Part shown: positions 1 to 8,700 of the stretch, piece after piece | Position numbering within the stretch: position 1 is the first letter of the stretch | Layout of the letters: each line of letters opens with the position of its first letter | Origin: Chryseobacterium aureum | Lineage (GTDB): Bacteria; Bacteroidota; Bacteroidia; Flavobacteriales; Weeksellaceae | Assembly (NCBI RefSeq): GCF_003971235.1 | Contig: NZ_CP034661.1 | Coordinates: forward strand, 2,170,001 to 2,234,000 | Direction of reading: 5' to 3' | DNA length: 64,000 bases | Position numbers and translations under genes: made by a program | Notes under the pieces: model-generated | The model's input: only the letters and a program-made list of their open reading frames with translations | Database searches by the model: none | What the model was told of the DNA's origin: nothing

Positions 1-890
1 TCCCACTTGTTAACAAGAATTACAATCCCTTTTCTGTTTTTCTGAGCCAGGCCGAAGATGTTCATATCCTGAGATTCCCATCCCTGCGTAGCATCTACCA
101 TAATGATTACAACATCAGAATATTCAATGGAACGGATCGATCTCATTACGGAATAAAATTCCAGGTCTTCATTTACCTTAGACTTTCTTCTCATCCCTGC
201 GGTATCTACCAGGACAAACTCATGTCCGAATTTATTATATAAAGTCTGGATACTATCTCTGGTAGTTCCTGCAATATCTGTTACAATATTTCTTTCAACA
301 TCCAGTAAAGCATTGGTCATTGTAGATTTTCCTACATTGGGACGTCCTGCAATGGTAATTTTTGGAAGGCCTTCGAAAGGATCTTTATATTCCGTAGTAG
401 GGAAATCTTTAACGATATCATCTAACAAATCTCCTGTACCGGAACCTGTAGCCGAAGAAAGGGTATAATATTTATCAATTCCTAACTGATAGAATTCTGT
501 TGCCGGAAGTTCTTCTTTTGCGGAATCTACTTTATTAATAACAATATAAATGGGTTTGTTGGATCTTCTAAGAAGTCTGTAAATTTCGTAGTCTGTATCA
601 GTAAGTCCTTCTTCCACATTCATCATAAAGATAATGGAAGTAGCTTCATCCACTGCCAGCTGTACCTGTTTACGGATTTCCTCTTCAAAGATATCATCGG
701 TACCTACATCATAACCTCCGGTATCAATCACGGTAAAGTCTACTCCATTCCAGTCTGATTTTCCGTAGTGACGGTCTCTGGTAACCCCTGCTGTAGAATC
801 TACAATAGCTTCTCTTCTTTCTAATAAACGATTAAAAAGCGTGGATTTTCCTACGTTGGGACGCCCCACGATTGCGACAATATTTGACAT
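1..890 (-). CDS. der: Ribosome biogenesis GTPase Der (EngA), 5' part, runs off left edge
   Basis: Der is a double-GTPase needed for maturation of the 50S ribosomal subunit in the cytoplasm. The first 296 residues are visible, reading leftward from the ATG at 888-890. The first G domain begins at once with GRPNVGKSTLFNRL, followed by the switch DTGGYD and NKVD; a second G domain repeats GRPNVGKSTMTNALL, DTAGMRRKS and NKW near the window edge. Two tandem G domains in one chain are diagnostic of Der. The C-terminal KH-like domain lies outside the window. A TAnnTTTG box 83 bases upstream fits its promoter. Identification is secure; only completeness is unknown. Confidence 0.96.
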   Translation of the reverse strand, partial: MSNIVAIVGRPNVGKSTLFNRLLERREAIVDSTAGVTRDRHYGKSDWNGVDFTVIDTGGYDVGTDDIFEEEIRKQVQLAVDEATSIIFMMNVEEGLTDTDYEIYRLLRRSNKPIYIVINKVDSAKEELPATEFYQLGIDKYYTLSSATGSGTGDLLDDIVKDFPTTEYKDPFEGLPKITIAGRPNVGKSTMTNALLDVERNIVTDIAGTTRDSIQTLYNKFGHEFVLVDTAGMRRKSKVNEDLEFYSVMRSIRSIEYSDVVIIMVDATQGWESQDMNIFGLAQKNRKGIVILVNKW

Positions 891-972
891 AAAAAATGTT
901 TAATAATCCTTTTGCTCTGCTCAAGGAAATGTTATTAATGGGTTACTCCAACTTTTGGAGCCCAATTTTTTG

Positions 973-980
973 CAAAGATA
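973..980 (-). promoter_or_regulatory. Probable -7 box of der promoter
   Basis: On the minus strand this reads TATCTTTG, a perfect TAnnTTTG box of Bacteroidota primary-sigma promoters. No clear TTTG lies at the right distance upstream, so the call rests on the -7 box and its position. A small stem-loop (CTCCAA/TTGGAG, 946-960) would lie in the leader. Confidence 0.45.
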
Positions 981-1012
981 AGGTTTTATTATTTAAATGC
1001 AGCTTTAGGTAA

Positions 1013-1040
1013 GGGAAGCAGGAAGAAGGAGACCGGAAGC
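1013..1040. repeat. GA-rich dispersed repeat, short copy
   Basis: The stretch GGGAAGCAGGAAGAAGGAG followed by CCGGAAGC resembles GA-rich blocks at 24.7 kb and 43.5 kb (GGAAGCTGGA... motifs). It lies in the 374-base gap between der and the first tRNA. Apart from the der promoter and this block I see nothing else in that gap. Confidence 0.4.
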
Positions 1041-1264
1041 TATTATTCATGGGAAAATTCACAATAGTCATATCCTTTAAACCGCACAAACAGTTTGCTG
1101 CTTCTGCTATTTCCTAACAAAAGCAGAAGTTCCTGAAATTTTTATTGAAAAATAATTATTTGGATATCAATATGTAAAGCAATTTAATGCCTGATTAGGG
1201 TAATTAATCTTTACTTTAGATTTTCATATTTAAAATAAATTCTATAATTTCGCGACATAGTAAT

Positions 1265-1335
1265 AGACCCATGGTGTAGCGGTAACACTACTGATTTTGG
1301 TTCAGTCATCTGGGGTTCGAATCCCTGTGGGTCTG
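1265..1335 (+). tRNA. tRNA-Gln(TTG)
   Basis: A full cloverleaf folds from this 71-base segment. The acceptor stem is AGACCCA/TGGGTCT, the D arm is GTG...CAC, and the anticodon stem ACTGA/TCAGT holds the loop TTTTGGT with anticodon TTG. The T arm carries TTCGAAT. CCA is not encoded; the discriminator is G. A strong terminator follows two bases later. Confidence 0.95.
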
Positions 1336-1337
1336 CA

Positions 1338-1369
1338 AACCATCCTTTTTTAGGATGGTTTTTTTTTTT
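1338..1369 (+). terminator. Rho-independent terminator of tRNA-Gln 1
   Basis: The arms AACCATCCT and AGGATGGTT enclose a T-rich loop and are followed by nine Ts. It directly follows the first tRNA, so the two tRNA-Gln genes are probably separate transcription units. Confidence 0.9.
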
Positions 1370-1435
1370 AAGATGAAATAGAAAATGTAAGTGCGGGCTT
1401 TTTCATCCTAAAAACAAGAATTTTTAAGAGAGGTA

Positions 1436-1466
1436 TTTGCAAATAAGAAAAAAATATCTAAATTTG
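1436..1466 (+). promoter_or_regulatory. Promoter of tRNA-Gln 2 (TTTG-N19-TAAATTTG)
   Basis: TTTG at 1436-1439 and TAAATTTG at 1459-1466 are separated by 19 bases, an exact match to the Bacteroidota -33/-7 promoter. The expected start lies about 10 bases before the tRNA 5' end. Confidence 0.85.
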
Positions 1467-1483
1467 CATCACCAAAGTAAAGC

Positions 1484-1554
1484 AGACCTATAGTGTAACG
1501 GTAGCACTCCGGTTTTTGGTACCGTCAGTCGGGGTTCGAATCCCTGTGGGTCTA
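1484..1554 (+). tRNA. tRNA-Gln(TTG), second copy
   Basis: This 71-base cloverleaf has the acceptor AGACCTA/TGGGTCT (one T-G wobble), anticodon loop TTTTGGT and T loop TTCGAAT. The anticodon stem CCGGT/ACCGT has one C-T mismatch at its outer pair. The T arm and 3' acceptor strand match the upstream tRNA-Gln, but the D loop and the anticodon, variable and left acceptor positions differ, so it is a diverged duplicate with the same anticodon. Confidence 0.93.
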
Positions 1555-1565
1555 CAGTAAAAATC

Positions 1566-1602
1566 AAGCAATCAATTGAAAATCAATTGATTGCTTTTTT
1601 AT
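1566..1602 (+). terminator. Rho-independent terminator of tRNA-Gln 2
   Basis: The arms AAGCAATCAATTG and CAATTGATTGCTT form a long hairpin followed by a T-rich run. It lies just after the second tRNA and just before the decayed insertion sequence. Confidence 0.88.
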
Positions 1603-1657
1603 TTTAGTTGTTTATTGTCAACAAGTCAAGATTGGGATCATGTACAAAAGTTGGGGA

Positions 1658-2630
1658 CTAAGCAAAAAGTTTGGTTAATCTGAAGAGAAAAAAGTTTCTG
1701 TCTTTGACTCCTCTGAGTTGCATTCTGAAGTTTTTGATTTTCGCATTAAAAGATTCAGCTGCTGCATTAGTGCTTCTTTTATCAAAATAGTTTAAAATAT
1801 CTCTGTAATGATGTATTATCGTTTTTCTTAAAATGGAAAATGATTTAAAACCTGCTTCTTCAACGTTTTTAAACCAGTGGCCAGCTTAGTGATCGCTACA
1901 GATTTCAAGATATTCTGATTATAAATATTCCTAAGCCCATCAGCCAGATGATAAGCCTTTTCCAAATCAGGATATTGAGTGAAAAGTATGGCAGCTCGCT
2001 GTCTTTGAGATTCACTTCATTTCTTTCGGCTTTTATAAAGTAAATACCTGCTTCTTGCTAAAAGCTGTTTCCGGGTATCTCCATTATCAAAAATTTCTTT
2101 TGAGGATTCATCAGCAATATTATTTTCTGCTTCAATAGCTTCCCAGCGGTGTTATATTCTGATTGCCTGAATAGCCTCTATAGCTAATTTTTGGACATGA
2201 AAGCGATCTATTACCATAGAGGCGGCAGGAAAGCTCCTTTTCGCAATAAGTTTCATTGAGCCCGCCATATCCAAAGTAACTTCTTTTACCATCATCCTTT
2301 GCCTTCGGTCGATCTTTAAAAGATGTTCTATAACTACTTCACTCCGGGTTCCTTTAACGATGGCCACAATGCTGCCTTTCTTACCTTTTGCTTTTTTGGA
2401 GGTAAGAACAGTGTACAATTCTCCATCAGAGAGAGCTACTTCATCTAAGGATAAAGATTCTGAAAGATTTTCAGGATAAACAATCCACTCCTGGGCATGG
2501 GACCTATGCTTCCAGTTTCGAAAATCGCTGATACTCTTTTTGTATTGCCGCTGAAATTTCCGACCGTTTACCCCGTACATTTCAGCAATGGTTTTGCAGG
2601 GAAGGGCTTTAGTATCGGCAGATTTTTTTT
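1658..2630 (-). pseudogene. ISAon1-type DDE transposase, catalytic part, broken
   Basis: Read leftward, this encodes the catalytic part of an ISL3-type transposase. An open stretch of 142 residues (2152-2580) holds SLDEVALSDGE, LDMAGSM and VIDRFHVQKL. It then meets an in-frame TAA after QAIRI; matching sequence goes on as HRWEAIEAEN, hits an in-frame TGA after YKSRKK, and loses one base near 1875-1885 before HWFKNVEEAGF. The end (FDKRSTNAAAESFNAKIKNF ... FLFRLTKLFA) is intact to the TAG at 1658. So there are two nonsense changes and one frameshift. The 5' end joins the N-region frame at a run of eight As. Confidence 0.85.
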
Positions 2631-2962
2631 AAGAACTCTGCAAAATCCAGAGTCATCCGGGTTCCATCAGCTATTAGATTCCAGTTTCTTTGAAGTATTT
2701 TTCCGGTCTTTACATCTGTCCATCTCCTGCGTTTGATATGCAGCTTCACAGATTTTCCACGCAAGGGAAAATCATCTATCGTAATTTCAGGAAGAAATCC
2801 TTTGGACTGTAAGCTAAAAGATGATAGTTCCTTTGGAATACTATTTTTTTCTTCGAAATGGATATGAAGAGTGTTTTCTATATTTTCAAAGCTCACTACA
2901 TGAAAATATTCAATTAAAGATTCTGGAAGTAAGAATTTAAGAAGTTCGGTTACATTTTGCAC
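2609..2962 (-). CDS. ISAon1-family transposase N-region protein
   Basis: This 117-residue frame matches the N-terminal region that databases list apart from the catalytic part in ISAon1-type elements. It begins MQNVTELLKFLLPESLIEYF and includes a region with basic residues (KLHIKRRRWTDVKTG). It ends in FLKKICRY at the run AAAAAAAA (2623-2630 on the complement). Shifting frame on this run gives KKSADTKALPCKTIAEMYG, which leads without a stop into the transposase frame. This could be a recoding site or a one-base insertion; the sequence alone does not decide. It is probably a relic without function. Confidence 0.7.
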   Translation of the reverse strand: MQNVTELLKFLLPESLIEYFHVVSFENIENTLHIHFEEKNSIPKELSSFSLQSKGFLPEITIDDFPLRGKSVKLHIKRRRWTDVKTGKILQRNWNLIADGTRMTLDFAEFLKKICRY

Positions 2963-3209
2963 TGTGTAAAATTAATAATTTTATTTTTCTCCCCAACTTT
3001 TGAGACTGATCCCAAGATTGGGGTCAAGATCAATTTTAAAACTTAAGATAATTTTTAGTGGTATTAAATTGTCGTAAATTCTTCTATAAAGGATTATCTG
3101 ATTCTTTGAGAGAAATTGGGTGGGAGTATTTTTGTGGGAGGGGATTTACCATTGTCTTTTTCCATGCAAATATAATACAGTATAGCTTTTTGAAAGTTAT
3201 TTTAGTCGA

Positions 3210-3232
3210 GGGTCTGGGTGGGGTGGGTGGGG
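3210..3232 (+). other. G-quadruplex-type G-tract cluster
   Basis: Five runs of three or four Gs are separated by TCT or single Ts. The right half, GGTGGGTGGGG (3222-3232), is exactly complementary to CCCCACCCACC at 3388-3398. It lies in a 648-base gene-free stretch (3014-3661) of otherwise AT-rich DNA. A 63-residue frame across it has no protein-like features. Confidence 0.6.
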
Positions 3233-3349
3233 TAAAATGTATAAAATAAAAGTTTTTATAATACTAATTTATTATAAATTTCTAATAGTTTATAATTCAC
3301 TTACCCTACCTACCCTCAATTATAATAATTTGATAATTTTAAAAAAATC

Positions 3350-3413
3350 TGACAGTTTTGTTTGAGTATCGCTACGGGAAAAAAATTCCCCACCCACCGT
3401 AATAAAACTGTCA
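3350..3413. repeat. Nested inverted repeat with C-rich inner block
   Basis: The outer arms TGACAGTTTT (3350-3359) and AAAACTGTCA (3404-3413) are perfect 10-base complements. Inside lie TACGG (3373-3377) with CCGTA (3397-3401) and GGGAA with TTCCC. No gene is associated. It could be a small non-autonomous element or a structured non-coding segment. Confidence 0.5.
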
Positions 3414-3582
3414 AAAAAAATCACTGAAATATTATTTTAAAGAATTTGTAGTAGAGATATTGATATTTAGAATTACATTAAATTGAGCTTATGAAATTTA
3501 AAAAATGAGTTCATAGATGATCAATTTGATCAGGAATATGATTAGTAGTGTCACTTTTGGAAGCTTCTATACATTGTTAGAA

Positions 3583-3611
3583 ACACAAAACCCACCGCAA
3601 TTGCAGTGGGG
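3583..3611 (-). terminator. Terminator of the 3662-4066 gene
   Basis: On the minus strand CCCACTGCAATTGCGGTGGG folds into a hairpin followed by TTTTGTGTTT. It lies about 50 bases beyond the stop of the small membrane protein gene. Confidence 0.75.
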
Positions 3612-3661
3612 TATTAGTCATTCGATACAATATAGTTGCATCGAAGAATTAAATATAATAT

Positions 3662-4066
3662 TTACTTTTTTGATATTCTATCATAGATAACAGGCAGCCA
3701 AATTAATAATATTTGATAAAAAAGAATCATTATTGGTATAATTTTAGTAAAAAGAAGATTTTTTACATTTATGTATTTGTCTTTTGTATTTTTATGCTGC
3801 CTTATTAAGTAATGATCATCCATATTAATGAAATCTTTTATAAAATTCAATATCGGGATTGATATCGAGAATAAAATTAAAATAAAAAATAGTTTAATTG
3901 GAATTATATCATGTTTAATATCGAGATAAAACAATACCATTAGACTTATTATTAATATAATAAAATAATGATATTTTATAAAATATTTTTTATTGTATCT
4001 TGTATAAAAAATAATAAATACTGCTACAAAAAAAAATGTGTGTAATAATTTAGTAATAAAATCCAT
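3662..4066 (-). CDS. Small four-helix membrane protein, candidate immunity protein of orphan Rhs tip
   Basis: The 134-residue product has no family I recognise. It has four likely membrane helices (about residues 5-21, 32-48, 58-77 and 108-128) and a short charged loop (residues 78-105). It starts 12 bases after the stop of the orphan Rhs tip gene, and a terminator follows it. In Rhs and other polymorphic-toxin loci the gene directly after a toxin tip is usually its immunity gene, and membrane immunity proteins are common for membrane-acting toxins. The immunity role is inferred from position only. Base composition is very AT-rich even for this window, which fits acquired cassette DNA. Confidence 0.55.
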   Translation of the reverse strand: MDFITKLLHTFFFVAVFIIFYTRYNKKYFIKYHYFIILIISLMVLFYLDIKHDIIPIKLFFILILFSISIPILNFIKDFINMDDHYLIRQHKNTKDKYINVKNLLFTKIIPIMILFYQILLIWLPVIYDRISKK

Positions 4067-4078
4067 TTGCTTAATATA

Positions 4079-5197
4079 TTATTTACTTTTAAAAGGAATA
4101 GGGATTTTAATTTCAATTGCCCCTTTTTCACCTAAACCTAATCCAACATTTTCCTGAACCTGAATATTAAATGTACCATTAGCATTATCAAAAAAAGCAC
4201 CAGCTGTAGCTCCAATATGTGCCGCAGCAGCAGTACCCCCAAGTGTCCCCTTAAAACTTATTCCAAATATTGTTGCCGTTCCTGAAACCTCTCCCTTTAA
4301 TACTTGTGCACCAACATTTCCATCGAATAAAACTCCGTATTTATTCCCTTCTCCTGTAAATGCTCCACCAGATAAATTTCCATTTACAGACCACATGCTC
4401 CCATTTGCATTTCCTGAAAAATTATAATCTTTAGTACCTATTATGCCAGAAATTGAAGATGATAAAATTGAAGACTCTCCGCCAATATCAACCGCTAAAG
4501 GTAAAGCTCCTGTTCCTGTATTATTTGTATAGGTTGTGTTCATTAAGGAAATATTACTTTCTATCCCAGCATATTCGCCAACTTTATTATATCCCGTACT
4601 TAAAAATTTATAACCAGTAGTATTTTCATTATTATATGTTAAGTTCATGTTAGCATAACCTCCGTCTGCTTTTCCTAAAAGCTGAATAGCATCAATAACA
4701 TTTGGTTGCCCTTCTGTTTGTGATTCCCAACCATCATTAACCCTTACCCAGCTACCATCACTATCAGTCCAAATATGTCCAGCTTGAAACCCTCCACTAT
4801 TTTCAGGAGGCATTATACTTCTTCCATCAGGATCAATAAATCTTATAGGATTATTAACAGCATAATTATATGACGAATGTCTACGATATTTCTCGGACAG
4901 CGGATCTATTACTGCCCATCTACCAATATCTGCCATATATAGCCTCGCCCCATAATCATACATACCTGTCTCCTGAAGCTCTTTACCATTGTACTTATAA
5001 TTAAACGGTGTCCCTTTCGCATCATAAGCAGAACCAAAATAACTGAAATTATTCATCCCAAAAGGATAATATTCGTTGGTGTCTTTTTTTTCAGCAAATC
5101 CTTCGTTGTTTTTTACGTAGCTCACTCTCACATTACCAAGGTGGTCTTTGTACTGGTAAATATAACGCAAATTCTCGAAATCATAATAACCTCCCAT
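4079..5197 (-). CDS. Orphan Rhs C-terminal tip (end of Rhs core plus variable domain)
   Basis: The product has 372 residues. Residues 10-125 repeat the last part of the Rhs core found in the full gene at 5.7-8.8 kb: IYQYKDHLGNVRVS, EYYPFGMN, YNGKELQETGMYDYGAR, DIGRW and NPIRFIDPDGRS. After the DPDGR boundary comes a different variable tip that is Gly/Ala/Ser/Thr-rich (residues 205-372), which I do not recognise. There is no signal peptide, YD repeats or promoter of its own, and a terminator lies upstream at 5260-5299, so it is probably silent unless recombined onto the full gene. The ATG at 5197 lies within core-like sequence. This is the layout of displaced rhs tips in other bacteria. Confidence 0.75.
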   Translation of the reverse strand: MGGYYDFENLRYIYQYKDHLGNVRVSYVKNNEGFAEKKDTNEYYPFGMNNFSYFGSAYDAKGTPFNYKYNGKELQETGMYDYGARLYMADIGRWAVIDPLSEKYRRHSSYNYAVNNPIRFIDPDGRSIMPPENSGGFQAGHIWTDSDGSWVRVNDGWESQTEGQPNVIDAIQLLGKADGGYANMNLTYNNENTTGYKFLSTGYNKVGEYAGIESNISLMNTTYTNNTGTGALPLAVDIGGESSILSSSISGIIGTKDYNFSGNANGSMWSVNGNLSGGAFTGEGNKYGVLFDGNVGAQVLKGEVSGTATIFGISFKGTLGGTAAAAHIGATAGAFFDNANGTFNIQVQENVGLGLGEKGAIEIKIPIPFKSK

Positions 5198-5259
5198 ATG
5201 TCTACCATCAAAAATTTAAAGACTTTTTTCAATAAAAATGTAGCGGCGTTATAGAAACA

Positions 5260-5299
5260 AAAGAATCCGCCTCACTTTTTGTCGTGAGACGGATTCTTT
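5260..5299 (-). terminator. Terminator between the active and orphan Rhs tip modules
   Basis: AAAGAATCCG and CGGATTCTTT, extended by CTCAC/GTGAG, form a long hairpin that works on both strands. It lies after the lipoprotein gene at 5358 and should separate it from the orphan tip module. Confidence 0.8.
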
Positions 5300-5357
5300 A
5301 CAAGCAGTTTTAGGTTTTAAAACCGTAAGCCAATCATTTAATTACCAGATCAGTTTG

Positions 5358-5741
5358 TTAATTACGAGTTTTCTCTTTATATTCTTTTTCAGTAATTAAA
5401 GTGTCTTGCAGAATTTTTAAGCCATCCATTTCTTTTTTATATTCATATATAATATTAGATGATGGTTTATAGCATTTCAAATATAATGTATCCTTACCTT
5501 TAAAATATATATCAATAACAGAACCAAAATTCCCATGAAAAATAATATCTTCTTTATTATTTTTTTCTACAGCAACATAGTTTGTAATATCTGATACTGT
5601 ACTTATTTGAAAAAAAGTTGCTTTAAATTTTCCATTATCAATAGTCTTGACAATGAGCCTGTTTTTCTTTTCCTGTTCTGCTGTATTTTCTTTCTTGCAA
5701 CTAAATAAGCAAGTTAAAATCACAAAAAATAATATTCTCAT
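5358..5741 (-). CDS. Small lipoprotein, candidate immunity protein of main Rhs tip
   Basis: The 127-residue product starts with a lipoprotein signal: a hydrophobic stretch ending LTCLFSC at residues 9-15, followed by KK. The mature part looks beta-rich and has no family I recognise. The start codon lies only three bases after the stop of the Rhs tip, so the two were probably co-transcribed before the IS insertion. A terminator follows. Position suggests an immunity protein anchored in the envelope, which would fit a toxin that meets the cell from outside, but no residue shows this directly. Confidence 0.55.
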   Translation of the reverse strand: MRILFFVILTCLFSCKKENTAEQEKKNRLIVKTIDNGKFKATFFQISTVSDITNYVAVEKNNKEDIIFHGNFGSVIDIYFKGKDTLYLKCYKPSSNIIYEYKKEMDGLKILQDTLITEKEYKEKTRN

Positions 5742-5744
5742 TTC

Positions 5745-8700
5745 TTAATATTTTATATCTGTTCTGTAAGGAAATCTTCCATAATAGCCATGAAAAATAT
5801 ATGACCCTGAAAATGTATGTTCTCCATAGAATGGCCAGCCTGAATTATATCCTGTAGCCCCTTTATTTTGGGATTGGTTGTAAGCTCCTACTTTTGGCAT
5901 TACTTGATGATAAAAAAAGTCTTGATGGAAAGGCGATTTATCTGCAGCTACATTCATGTTAGCCCCAAATATTTCATTGCCTAATCCTCTAATGGTAGTT
6001 AGTTTTCCATCAAGCATTACTACACTTTCTGGACTAAAACCTGCAACACTTGCTTTAATATCAAATTTTTTCCCATTTCCTGAATTATCTCTTAAATATG
6101 AAAGAGTATCATACCAACCCATCCCTTTTGTCTGTTGTTTAAACAAATTGACATAGATATTTTTAATCTCGTTACCATCTAAATTTTTATATGCTTTTCC
6201 ATTAATCTTCATATTGTATTCTGGATTTAGACTAAAAGTAGCATTTATATGTCCTTCAAATCCACCAGTAATATTATTCGCCTGCATAAATTCAGTTGGT
6301 AGATGTGTTTCAGCAATTTTTTGGCTTGAATTTATATCATAATTACCCTTTTCATCAGTAATATAAACCCCTGTATTTCCATCATTTTTGGCATTTACAA
6401 CTGTGTACGTTCCATCTTTATTATCCTTCACACCTGTACTTGCTACGCCTCGTCCATCAGGGTCGATAAAGCTAATTGGATTATTCATTGCGTAGTTGTA
6501 AGGAGACCATCTGCGATATTCTTCACTTAATGGGTCGTGTACGATCCATCTTCCAATGTCTGACATGTATTGGCGGGCTCCAAAGTCGTATGCACCAGTC
6601 TCTTGCAACTCCTTCCCGTTGTACTTGTAATTTTTATAAGTCCCCTGCCCAAATAAAGCATTACCTGTTTTTAGATGGTTCATTCCAAAAGGATAATAAT
6701 CATTAGCATCTGTAATCTCAAGAGCACCTGCGCTGTTTCTTCCAAAGCTCACTCTTACATTTCCTAAGTGATCTTTATATTGGTAAATATATTGATTTTT
6801 CTGATAATCATAAAATCCTTCGGAAGTTGGGAAAAATTGTAAATCGGGAGTTTTGACTGGAAGAGGGTTAACTATTCTATTTTCCAATGAGAAAGCCTGA
6901 GGTTCCATCGCCCTTGCTGTCAGCATTTCAATTCCTCCTCCAGGATCTCCGCCTGAAGTAACAATCTCTTTGTTGTAATATTGAAAGCCATCCAGATATT
7001 CTGTCTTTTCTGTAGTGGTGGTAACGTTATTATAGCCTGCAACACTATTTACAGCAGTTTTTTCCAACTTTGTGCCATCTGCTCTGTACCTGTTATTGAT
7101 AACAGTGCCAGAAGGACCAAAATCAATACTCATTTCCTGAGGCAGATTTAAATGGTTGTATTTAATCTCCGAGATCTGCTTATCCTGCATGTTTTTCATA
7201 TTCCCGTTGGCATCATATTCAATTGGAAGCCCCACTGTTCCTTCATACCCTGTTTTATTATTACTATTGTCCTTGATTTTGACAGCCTGATTTCCAATGT
7301 AATCATATGCAAGATTATCAATAACAGTAGCGGTATTGCTTCCATTCTCCATTACAGAAGTTCTGAAAAGACCCACAATATTGCCATTGAGATCATACTG
7401 TAAAGATTCTGTATTTTCTTTACTATAAGGATTATTAGGGTTCTGATAATATCCGGTGGTAAGCCTGTTGAGTTTATCATAAGCATACCCATATCTTTTT
7501 GGCATTAACGAAGGGTTTACGCCCAATGTTTCGACGGTTCTCCAGTCTACTTCTGCAATGTTACCGTTGAATTTTGGAAGTACATCCCTGCCTACAAATT
7601 GTGCCGGGTCAGCATTGGTAATACCGTCTTTCTGAGTATATTTTATTTTATAAGAAAAAAGTTTTCCTCCTAAATCCGTAAGACTCATCTGGTTTTTGTT
7701 AATATCAGTCATCCAACCTCTGATGTTGTAGGCATAATCAATACTCTGAAGGTTGTTACCGACCTCTTTGTTGACCAATTGAGAGAGTTCATTATAGCTG
7801 TTTTTAGCCAGCAGTTCTTCTGGGTTGCTGTCTAACTGATGGTAATGCTCCTTCAGTCTGTTTCCATTATCATAGACAAAGCGTTCTTTTACGGTGATTC
7901 CTGGTTCTCCTGCTTTTCTTACATGAGTGGTAATGGTTTGTTGTGCCAATCCTGCAAAATCGAGTTTGGATTCTGTATGGGTATATCCTCCCAGATGGTT
8001 GATAGAATGGGTTCCAATTACTCTTCCTTTTCTGTCGTAATACGTATAGGTTTTTGTCCAGCCGTCATCCTCAATGTTTTTCACAAGGCTCATTACAGGC
8101 ATTCCTTTAGTACTTCTGCCATCAGCTGTAGGAGTTTCAGTAAGTACAGGTTCTCCCTGAATCATTGAAGGAATAGGGGGATTAAAGCCATACTGCTGAG
8201 GATAAGAGTCATAATACGTCACTGAAAGAAGCGTATCCAGTCCCCAATGCATATTGGTATAATAATAATCCATTCCGTTTGCTGTCAGAGGCATATTAGC
8301 TCGACCTTCAGTAACAGCGCCTCCGCTTATTTGGTTCTGCATACCGATTCTGGTATTATTAGCTTTTTTTATCCCTGTATAAATGGGTCTTCCAAAAATA
8401 TCATATTTATAAATGATCCAACTGAAGGAAGCCCTTTGATTGGCATCCTGGGAAAGAATCATTCTGTCTGCTTTATCATATACCATATATTCCCAACCTT
8501 TACCAGGAAGTTTTTTTTCAACCAGCCTACCTTTGATATCATAACGGTATTGGTAAGCTAAGGCATCATGTTCAGGTATTCCCCAACTGTCTAATTTGGA
8601 TAAGAGTGGAGGAATGACAAACGCTAACTGGTCATATTCATTGTAAACATAGTAAGTATCTGCATTCTCTGTAGCACTGATTATTTTTCTCACTAATAGC

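Larger units (their letters stand above)
1634..3013 (-). mobile_element. Decayed ISL3-family (ISAon1-type) insertion sequence
   Basis: The ends are imperfect inverted repeats: GGGATCATGTACAAAAGTTGGGG on the left matches the complement of the right end, which reads GGGATCAGTCTCAAAAGTTGGGG (broken here as GGGATC, a variable stretch, then CAAAAGTTGGGG). A six-base direct repeat, AAGATT, flanks both ends (1628-1633 and 3014-3019) and may be part of the target duplication. Inside, read leftward, lie an N-region frame and a DDE transposase frame with several lesions. The element should be inactive unless served in trans. Confidence 0.85.

Noticed and set aside
3058-3249. 63-residue plus-strand frame
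   Set aside because: It runs through the G-tract cluster, has no family resemblance and no promoter.
4079-4580. Naming the orphan Rhs tip as a pore-forming toxin because of its Gly/Ala-rich stretch and membrane partner
   Set aside because: No diagnostic motif supports it; composition and neighbour alone are not enough.
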